Part shown: piece after piece, positions 56,920-64,000 of the stretch
Layout of the letters: each line of letters begins with the position of its first letter
Numbering within the stretch: the stretch's first letter is position 1
Assembly (NCBI GenBank): GCA_030374805.1
Contig: JARGSG010000005.1
Location: 248,001-312,000 of the forward strand
Length of the DNA stretch: 64,000 nt
Origin: Gracilaria gracilis
Taxonomy: Eukaryota > Rhodophyta > Florideophyceae > Gracilariales > Gracilariaceae
Direction: 5' to 3'
Translations under genes and position numbers: made by a program
Notes under the pieces: model-generated
The model's database searches: none
Told to the model about the DNA's origin: nothing
What the model saw: only the letters and a program-made list of their open reading frames with translations

Positions 56920-59091
56920 CTACGCTAACCGTTCGGTGTTTTCCTGCTCCTCCTGAGCGGGACTGTCCTTCTCCAAGATTGGTGTTTCCTCGACGAGATG
57001 AACCTGAGATGGTGATGGTTGAGCTTGTACCCTCTTTCCAGATCCATATAGGTTACGGTGGTTTTGCTGCCTGGCACTGATCAGATGTTCGCGCACCCCT
57101 GGGGGTATTTTGTCACATCTGTTCGCCAGATGGTCTGGCGACAAACAGAGCCAGCAAACCAATCCACCTGTCTGGGGATCACGCATTGCCATAGAGGTAG
57201 GTCGGGTAACCGGATTGGTTGGTGCTGTAGCATATGAAGATGCTTGCGAACCACCCGTTGAGGTTTGTTGAGTGCTCGCCGCACTTGGTGGCGACCTTAC
57301 CGAAGCTGGTGGTACTGTCGACGACCAATTACCAATGGAGGTGGCTCGTGACTGAGCCTGCGGCGCAGTCACGAGATGAACTGCCATTCCTGTTGGTACG
57401 CGAATGAGCGAATCTCCCTCTGAGGTAGTGCTTTCTTCTAGCTCCAATACTGACCGTTTCGGTTTATCCTTGGAGGTATGGGACGCCGACGGCTTCTTTC
57501 CGTGACGGAGAGTGTCGCCTAGTCCCTGGGCATAACGGGCAAGCCCATTATAGTCCACCTTACGGTTGTTCGCCAGGTAATTGCGTACCTGCGAACGGAT
57601 CGCTTTGTCAACATTGTCGGCAAAGAGCGACTTCAACCTAGTAGTGGTAAAGACATTCCCGCATCGGGTGGCCAGATTCCAAAGGCCCAACGAGAATTCC
57701 ATTTCGGTTTGGCTAGAGCGTTGGCGATATGCCTGCACCTCAGCGTAACCTTCCTGGATAACCTCATCGGTAGCGTAAGTTTCCAACATGAAATTAACCA
57801 CTTCTGGGTACGTCTCTAACATCTCTGTCCCCTCGTCATCAACCGCCACGGTATTTCCTCGGAGCCTGCCTTGCAGCAAGTGGTAAGCTTGACCTTTAAG
57901 GTAAAACTGGAATAACCACATGGCAGCGCCTTCGGAAAAACCATTTTGGTCGCATGCAATCTTGAACTTCTGTAGAAACTCAATTACCGCAATGGGATCA
58001 TCACCTGTGAAGGTAGTATCACCCATCTGGAAGCTGAGCTTCTTATGGTGCTTGGTGATCTTCTGCGCAACCTCTTGGGTGTAAGCAGAGGATCGGTTTC
58101 TCAACCGATATGACCTATAATCAACCGCTTTGGTGAACATATCGTTCAGCGGCTGACGCACCTCTAGGGTTGTATCGGTGTCCGAATCCGAGTCGGACGA
58201 CTCGTACCGTTTCTTCTTACCTTTCCGGTTTCTCTTTGACGACTTCTTCGCCAACCTGTTCGGTCTCTTCTGGCGTCTACCTTTACGGTCATCATCCGAC
58301 GATGAACCAGTATCGGTATCGGAGCTCGAGGAATCGGGGTCAGAGTCGTAGCCGCGATTCTTTCCCTTTTTCCTCCTCCTTTCTTTACCCTTGCGGTTTC
58401 TTCTTCGTCGCCCCTCATCTGGGTCAGACGAATCGTCCTCAGGTCCACCAGTCTTGGTGTCCTTTCGAACGTTACCTCCAATGGGTGGCAAGTACACGTC
58501 TCGAGGGCTCATCTCTATATGGCCCTCTTGACCTTGCCTTAAACCTTGTAGGTACGCACTATCGGCCGGAATTGGCTTGATTGGTGCGGAAGAACCGGCA
58601 GGGATCCCTTGTGGTATGCGAGTAACCACATTCACCCCAGGGGTTTTGGCTTCCGCCATTCCTTCAGAAACCCAAAGGTCTTGAACCACTCGGTAGATAT
58701 GCTCCCGGGCACCCGTTAAGAGGTATGTTTCAACCAATTTAGGTATGCGTTGAGAGAGCTCGTGCACGGCTCGATCAACCACCAAGCGGGTAACGGCGTC
58801 CATGTCCATTGAGGTCATAGCTTCATTAACCGTAGCGGTAAAAAGAGCTTTCGCTCGATCTTCCAATTGGGGCCAAAGGTCCTCAACCGTTGTCGGCAAA
58901 TCCTTGTTAGGTTCAGGAGCCAACAGTGGCTGAGTGCCCGTATCCTTTGAGGTTCCGGCCCGAGGTTGCCGAAGCAATTCCTCGGGATTATCCAGAATGG
59001 GTTTAGCGGCCGAAGCCGCAGCAGAACCCTTGTGGCTAGGTGGCGCGCTAGAGCCACGAGTAATCCTTTTAGGTCTTTCCATAGTGACCAA
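56920..59091 (-). CDS. element B gag
   Basis: Fossil retroelement part. The 723-codon gag has only scattered differences from element A and keeps the zinc knuckle CWLCLSPDHLANRC. Confidence 0.9.
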   Translation of the reverse strand: MVTMERPKRITRGSSAPPSHKGSAAASAAKPILDNPEELLRQPRAGTSKDTGTQPLLAPEPNKDLPTTVEDLWPQLEDRAKALFTATVNEAMTSMDMDAVTRLVVDRAVHELSQRIPKLVETYLLTGAREHIYRVVQDLWVSEGMAEAKTPGVNVVTRIPQGIPAGSSAPIKPIPADSAYLQGLRQGQEGHIEMSPRDVYLPPIGGNVRKDTKTGGPEDDSSDPDEGRRRRNRKGKERRRKKGKNRGYDSDPDSSSSDTDTGSSSDDDRKGRRQKRPNRLAKKSSKRNRKGKKKRYESSDSDSDTDTTLEVRQPLNDMFTKAVDYRSYRLRNRSSAYTQEVAQKITKHHKKLSFQMGDTTFTGDDPIAVIEFLQKFKIACDQNGFSEGAAMWLFQFYLKGQAYHLLQGRLRGNTVAVDDEGTEMLETYPEVVNFMLETYATDEVIQEGYAEVQAYRQRSSQTEMEFSLGLWNLATRCGNVFTTTRLKSLFADNVDKAIRSQVRNYLANNRKVDYNGLARYAQGLGDTLRHGKKPSASHTSKDKPKRSVLELEESTTSEGDSLIRVPTGMAVHLVTAPQAQSRATSIGNWSSTVPPASVRSPPSAASTQQTSTGGSQASSYATAPTNPVTRPTSMAMRDPQTGGLVCWLCLSPDHLANRCDKIPPGVREHLISARQQNHRNLYGSGKRVQAQPSPSQVHLVEETPILEKDSPAQEEQENTERLA

Positions 59092-59229
59092 TAGTGGTAT
59101 CCAATTGCTTCGCGAGTATTCCTACGAAACCAAATAGGTGTGTGAACTTCCAGAATCCTTTCGAATGTCTTCTGTTCACCAGTAAAGGTACGACAAAAAC
59201 CAAGAAACTTCTAAGTCGGGAGACCAAAA

Positions 59230-59737
59230 TGTCGTACAAATACCGATAAGGTGTGGGGTCCGCCTGGTAGAGGGAGCGCGCGAGGGCTCAACCTAAAGGG
59301 GAAAAACACACAACTAATATGGTAGTAGGGCACCTGAAACCCGCAGGGGCAAACGGCGGGGCAACTAGTCTAGACCGTGTAGGTGTACGGTAGTAGACGT
59401 CGACGCGCGGTAAAACCTGGATAGTAATAGAGTAGTAAGTGACCAAGATGGTATAGTTACTGCCCTAATGGTGCCTGACTTTACAATACCCGAGGGGGAA
59501 GGCAAGGTGCACCACAATATATACAAGGTGCACCGACGCCGATCTCCCATGCGGGCATGACGTCATCGGCTGTGCCCATGACCTACTGTCATGGGCCAGC
59601 AATGCTAAACTATCCTAGACTATAAATTAGAAATTAGAAATTATAAAATACAGAATACCAATTGGGTACAGTGTAGCCAGCAAGGCGCACCAGTAGACCC
59701 ACTTGGCACCAACCCATTGAGGTCTCATTGTACTACA
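59230..59737 (-). repeat. 5' LTR of element B
   Basis: 508 bp; flanked by AGAAC (59738-59742). The primer site lies immediately inside (about 59209-59226), the same as in A. Confidence 0.93.
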
Positions 59738-60993
59738 AGAACCTTTCTAGAAGTAGCTGACTCCGGACGCGGAACATTCAATAATCTTTCTGAGCAAACC
59801 GGCCACAAACCACTACGACGAAAACCTGCTTTTATTATCTCCCTTATAAAAGAACAATAGTATGATTCTCTCATTAAATCCATAATTATAAACATGTCCA
59901 CTGTAGAGCTTGTGTTACCGACTGCTATCTCTGCACGTACCTTATTAAGATGCGCCTTGAATGCAGAAAATGTTACAGCATCCAAAGGCTGGGTCTTACC
60001 GGATGTATGAGCGGGCAAGGTGTACACATTTACGTTGTTATTGTAGAACAACTCCAATACCTCAAGAGATATGTGCGCCTCTTAAGCATCATATACCAGA
60101 AGCACTTTCCCGCCGTTCGCTGTTAACGGCCTTACGTAGTCCAAGAACCTCTTAGCCCACGATAAAAAATTAAAAGTGTCCACACCACCTGTGTCCTTTC
60201 GTGTAGCAACCACGGAGTTGCTCGGGAGATTAACCACAGGAGTCTCTTGTGTCTCTTTTCCAATTCGAACAACCGTACGATACCGTATACGAGTACCTTC
60301 GAGAACAACCAGAAGGGGGCCAACGTCGCCATCTTCGCTCACGACAGGCATGATCGAAACACGATTTTTGTACTGAAAGTCGTTGACTGACATATCCTTT
60401 GATCCTTTCCTTGGCAACAGACGCCGAGAAGATGAGCTGGCTTTCACATCCTTATCCGGAGTGACTCCCACTTCATCCAAATTGAAAATTCTTTTTGCGT
60501 CAATAGCGTTCTCCTCAACGATTTTAGAGACTGTAGCAAAATGATGGGTGAGTGCTTCAGCATTAACAGCCTTGAAGCGCTTGCTTTCTTGCGAAAGTGG
60601 CTTGACGAACGACAGTACCCCTCTGTGGCGGTTGCGAAAACTGCGTTAAAAGTAATCGCTGATACGTGCGGTCTTAAAGGGCAGTGTCTTTCTGCGCGCT
60701 CCATCCATGTTTCGGCAAACAATAGTAATAGCTTCGCGCAAATGATCGGAGTTCAAAGGGGTGCCGCGATGCGCGTAACGCAGTAAACGTTTGATTATGG
60801 TTTGTTCTTCTTCATCGGTTAAGCCTCGACGACGCCCAGGCTGCGCGTTTTTGAAGCTGTTTCGGCGGTAATGGAGTGTAGATCTTGCAATGCCAAACGT
60901 CTTTACTACAGTGCGGTACGGTTGGCCACTGTCTAATGCGGCGATAGCTTTTGCAATGACTTGTTCGCGAGTCTGCTGAGCGTGGGTTTCCAT
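59738..60993 (-). pseudogene. pogo-type transposase (transposon 2), N-terminal and catalytic segment
   Basis: Minus strand. It starts at the ATG at 60993 (METHAQQTREQ); the frame is open further up, but that would run into the terminal repeat. It begins with a helix-turn-helix (VVKTFGIARSTLHYRR) and a second DNA-binding helical region (LTDEEEQTIIKRLLRYAHRG). The DDE_1 core has first Asp in FNLDEVGVTPD, second in VLLVYDA and third in TQPLDAVTFSAF. A GFRRSGLWP motif precedes the insertion of element B. All parts are in one frame with two in-frame TAA stops (60646-60648 and 60082-60084), so the copy was already dying. It is a different family from transposon 1. Confidence 0.8.
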
Positions 60994-61304
60994 TGCCCTT
61001 GAGCTAAGGCATGACCATTGACACTGATTGCGAAGAGGGACGTAACGGTCATGTACGAATTTGCAGGTATTTGCACCGCCGCTCATCTGAATTCTTGGAA
61101 AATGCGCGCCATTTATGGTTTGAACAGCTGCAGAGCGAAAGAAGAGATTTGTTTTTAAATTGATCCAGCAGGTACAGAGATATTTTAGAATTGAGTGCAA
61201 CAATTTGAAAAAGTAGAGGAAATAGTGCCAATATCGTTGCTTTTGTGTACATTTTAGCCGTTCAACTATTGGCAACGTGTCCTAATATTGGTGAACCCCC
61301 CCTT

Positions 61305-62483
61305 CAAGTTACTGGCGTCTGGCTATTTTCGTTCTCTTTCCTGTCGCTCTGAAGGCCAATTCATTCTTGACTCTCTTTCGTGACTTTCGTACAGAAAGTG
61401 AATTCTCCCGCATCTCCACGTGTCATGCGACATTCTGTTTCGACGAGGTTCGTCAGAAATGAAAGCACAATGTCATTTCGGGATTTGGCGTTTTCAAGTG
61501 TGAAATCAAACCACTTTTTTGAATATTTTTTAGAACACACCAAATTTTGGGTGGATAGGAAAACCAATGTACAATTTTTTGCTTAAGAATACTCGTCGAT
61601 TGGTTCTACATTAGCTCAGCTCGTTTGTTAGTAGGAGCTTTGCTATTTGCTATAAGCTGTAGCGAATAGTTTTCAAAGAAAAAAATTCAATGAAGTTGAA
61701 TTAGGCATTTGTAGGACAACACGAACACGTGTGCAAGAGCGTATCATTTAAATGGTTGAATCAACGTTCTCTATGTCTACCATGGTAGACAAATGCAAAG
61801 AAACACTTGCTGTTGAAAGTGTATAGCTGCAGTCGTATTTGTTGCCAGCTTCATGGAGCACGATCATATCAATAGCAGTTCGATGTCTAACGCTGTCCGG
61901 AAGAAATTGAACCAAACAGTATGAAACTGTTCATCGGCCTCTTAGCACTTGTCGACGCATCTATGACGTGATCGACGTGGAAGATTCTTCCAATTACATC
62001 TGATGTCATTCTGGCACACAGAACCGCATCTTCGTATATGGCAGCGCCTCCTTTGCCGAAGACAAGGGAAATTCCAACAACTCGAAGAACAAAGGAACGT
62101 GCGAAGCTGAGACAGTGTGTAAGAGCTGGTCTTTGTCTGGGCCTGTTCACCTGTTCCAGAAAAGATCCCAACTCAAACTAAAGCTGTAATAGCACTAATT
62201 TGTAGGCACTGGTCCTCCTTGGTGATATGATCATTTTGTGTTTCTGTATACGTAATTACGCACCAGAACTTGAAAGCAGTGACACAATATGAGGCTAACT
62301 ATTTTGTGTAAGACGAATCAATCACGTATCAAGGACGACTCAAGACACACTTTGGAGCTGATTTACTCCTTGTTACTATTTTACTCGAGCCAAGAATTTC
62401 AAAGGTTGCAAACAAATCCCCGTGTTCCTCAGAACAGACGAAATGCATGGCACCTCGGGCAGTACCACCATTCTCTGTATAAA
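61305..62483. other. intergenic, no gene supported
   Basis: AT-rich sequence. A 94-codon minus-strand frame at 61887-62171 has no recognisable features and is not called. Confidence 0.5.
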
Positions 62484-63851
62484 TCAAATTTGATCTACAG
62501 TGGTCAGTGTTTCCACATTCGTCAACAAACGAAGTAGTATATCATTCACGTCTCTGAGACCATTTAAAGCTGGAAGTGGACTGGGATCAGGTTCAAGAAC
62601 AACAACAATCTTGTCCGAAATGCAAACAATACTGTCTTCATCAACTGTGCAACAGCTTTCACCGTCATCACAGTCATCATCCGTAGTACATCTGAAATTG
62701 TCAGACACACAGAGACAATCATCCTCTCCGGAACATTCGACAATGACGTCGTCCACAATCCCTTGACACCGCCGATCCCCTGAACACTCCAAAGTTGTGG
62801 AGCATACTTCGAAATTGAGTTTGGCCCCCATCGATGTTGAAGATGTACTTGCACTTTCTGGAGGACCTGTTTCCTCAGGTCCGGATTCAGAATCGAGCTC
62901 CACCTTGTTCGAAATACAAACTTTAGAGTCTTCATCAAGCGCATAACAACGTTCGCCTTCATCACAGTCGTCATTTGAAGTACATCTGATATCACGAGAC
63001 ACACAGAGACAATCCTCCTGCCCAGAACATTTGACAATTTCATCGTTCACAATCACTTGACATTGGCGATCGCCTACACACTCAGAAGTCATGGAACATT
63101 TTTCGAAGTTCAGCTTGTCTCCCACCGATGGTAAAGGAGATGTTCTAGTCGGAGGAACTGTTTCGTCAGAGGTGGGACTGGGTTCGAGCTCTATTTTGTT
63201 CGAAATACAAACAACACTGTCTTCGTCAAATGCAAAACAGTGTTCGCCTTCATCACAGTCGTCATTTGAAGTACATCTGATATCACGAGACACACAGACA
63301 CAATCCTCCTGCCCAGAACATTTGACAATTTCATCTTCCACAACAACTAAACATAGGCGAGCTCCCGCACATTCAGAAGTCGTGGAACATAGTTCAAAGT
63401 TCAGCTTGTCTCCTATGGATGAAGATAGAGCATTTGTTCCGGCTGGGAGAACTGTTTCCTCGGAGGTGGTAACGGGTTCGGGCACTAGTTTGTTCGAAAT
63501 ACAAGTGACACTGTCTTCATCAAGTGCAAAACAGCGTTCGCCTTCATCACAGTCGTCATTCGAAGAACAACTCAGATCAGGAGACACACAGCGACAATCA
63601 TCCTGTCCGGAGCATTCGAAGAGTTCACCTTCCACAATGACTTGGCACCGGCGGTATCCTGCACACTCGGAGCTCGTGGAGCATATTTCGAAGTTCAATT
63701 TCCCCCTTGTTGCTCCTCCAGAATCATGAAGCAATTGCCGAAGGAAAGAATTCGGAAGCGTGTTGTTTGTTTCGAGAATCTCTTGATCCGGCGTATGCTC
63801 TATCGATTTCGAAAAGAACTCTTGAATGCGAAAGGTGATGACCGCACTACG
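62484..63851 (-). CDS. protein with four tandem cysteine-rich repeats, 5' end unresolved
   Basis: Minus-strand frame open from 63851 to the stop at 62484, about 455 codons. It holds four tandem repeats of roughly 95-100 residues. Each runs KLNFExCST-SEC-G-R-CQ, CSGQEDCxCVS, CTSNDDCDEGERCFALDEDS, xCISNK, followed by a Pro/Ser/Thr/Glu linker. About ten cysteines per repeat suggest disulfide-bonded extracellular modules. The frame has no ATG before the first repeat; an upstream TAA lies at 63852-63854. A 5' exon with signal peptide may therefore be joined by splicing, or the start is lost. The unit similarity suggests recent internal duplication. I recognise no named family; the acidic DDCDEG motif could bind calcium. 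Confidence 0.65.
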   Translation of the reverse strand, partial: RSAVITFRIQEFFSKSIEHTPDQEILETNNTLPNSFLRQLLHDSGGATRGKLNFEICSTSSECAGYRRCQVIVEGELFECSGQDDCRCVSPDLSCSSNDDCDEGERCFALDEDSVTCISNKLVPEPVTTSEETVLPAGTNALSSSIGDKLNFELCSTTSECAGARLCLVVVEDEIVKCSGQEDCVCVSRDIRCTSNDDCDEGEHCFAFDEDSVVCISNKIELEPSPTSDETVPPTRTSPLPSVGDKLNFEKCSMTSECVGDRQCQVIVNDEIVKCSGQEDCLCVSRDIRCTSNDDCDEGERCYALDEDSKVCISNKVELDSESGPEETGPPESASTSSTSMGAKLNFEVCSTTLECSGDRRCQGIVDDVIVECSGEDDCLCVSDNFRCTTDDDCDDGESCCTVDEDSIVCISDKIVVVLEPDPSPLPALNGLRDVNDILLRLLTNVETLTTVDQI

Positions 63852-64000
63852 TTAGTCCTTTTAAAAAAATGTTGGGTTAGTGTGCACAACGAAAATTTTG
63901 GGTTAGCTTACCCACAATGGACGAAGATACATATGAGACAGACCCCGGTTTGTTTGTTCTGTTTGGCGGCGCAACGAATACCTTTGAGCTCGTAATGCGC

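Larger units (their letters stand above)
48229..59737 (-). mobile_element. Ty3/gypsy chromovirus element B (full length, young)
   Basis: Fossil LTR retrotransposon, same family as A, on the minus strand. The 508-bp LTRs lie at 59230-59737 (5') and 48229-48736 (3'). Target duplication AGAAC is at 48224-48228 and 59738-59742. The LTRs differ at about three sites, so the insertion is recent. It looks nearly whole, with about one break in pol. It is about 2 kb longer than A in the 3' region, where it keeps a long uninterrupted antisense ORF. It is inserted in the transposase of pogo-type transposon 2. Confidence 0.93.
47545..61304 (-). mobile_element. pogo-type DNA transposon (copy 2, different family), split by element B
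   Basis: Inverted ends of about 26 bp (47545-47570 and 61279-61304) begin with AA and a run of seven G. They then share TNCACNAATATTNGGACA. TA precedes the left end; the right flank is CA, so the duplication is imperfect. The minus-strand transposase lies at 60993-59738 and 48228-47818, with element B between. Without element B it is about 2.2 kb. The transposase carries two in-frame stop codons besides the insertion. Confidence 0.75.

Noticed and set aside
61887-62171. 94-codon minus-strand frame
   Set aside because: It reads smoothly but has no recognisable family, promoter or neighbour support.

Overview
The window looks like nuclear DNA of a eukaryotic alga. A red alga of the Chondrus type is my best guess, because host genes are short and apparently intronless, encode secreted cysteine-rich and von Willebrand A (vWA) proteins, and sit between large nested transposons. 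There is no bacterial-style operon. The assignment to red algae is inference; a protist such as an oomycete is not excluded.

Layout. (1) 29-12056: a pogo/DDE_1 DNA transposon whose transposase gene is split into three pieces by one full-length Ty3/gypsy chromovirus (element A, 1165-10658) and one solo LTR of the same family (11086-11593). (2) 12059-14520: quiet sequence, then a GC-rich trehalose-phosphatase-like gene. (3) 14910-19521: a broken secreted GCC2/GCC3-type cysteine-rich gene, interrupted by a Harbinger-like transposon that itself holds a long palindromic MITE, plus a short dispersed repeat. (4) 19839-31026: a second, older chromovirus family (element C, minus strand). (5) 31032-36990: remnants of a HARBI-like and a piggyBac-like transposase, a 30-bp minisatellite and AT-rich sequence. 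(6) 37184-46248: the main host gene cluster: a PHO80-type cyclin with a frameshift, an unrecognised gene, an intact GCC2/GCC3-type secreted protein, and two divergent vWA proteins with an integrin-beta-like layout. (7) 47545-61304: a second pogo-type transposon, minus strand, split by element B (48229-59737), a longer sister of element A. (8) 62484-63851: a gene with four tandem cysteine-rich repeats, 5' end not resolved.

The most unusual signal is a long antisense reading frame between pol and the 3' LTR. It occurs in both chromovirus families, which are well diverged in gag and pol, yet the antisense proteins still align (B 48796-51729; C 21983-23758). The same elements share a primer-binding site and several internal polypurine tracts at matching positions. 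All three insertions of the A/B family seen here lie inside pogo-type transposase genes. Both observations can be tested.
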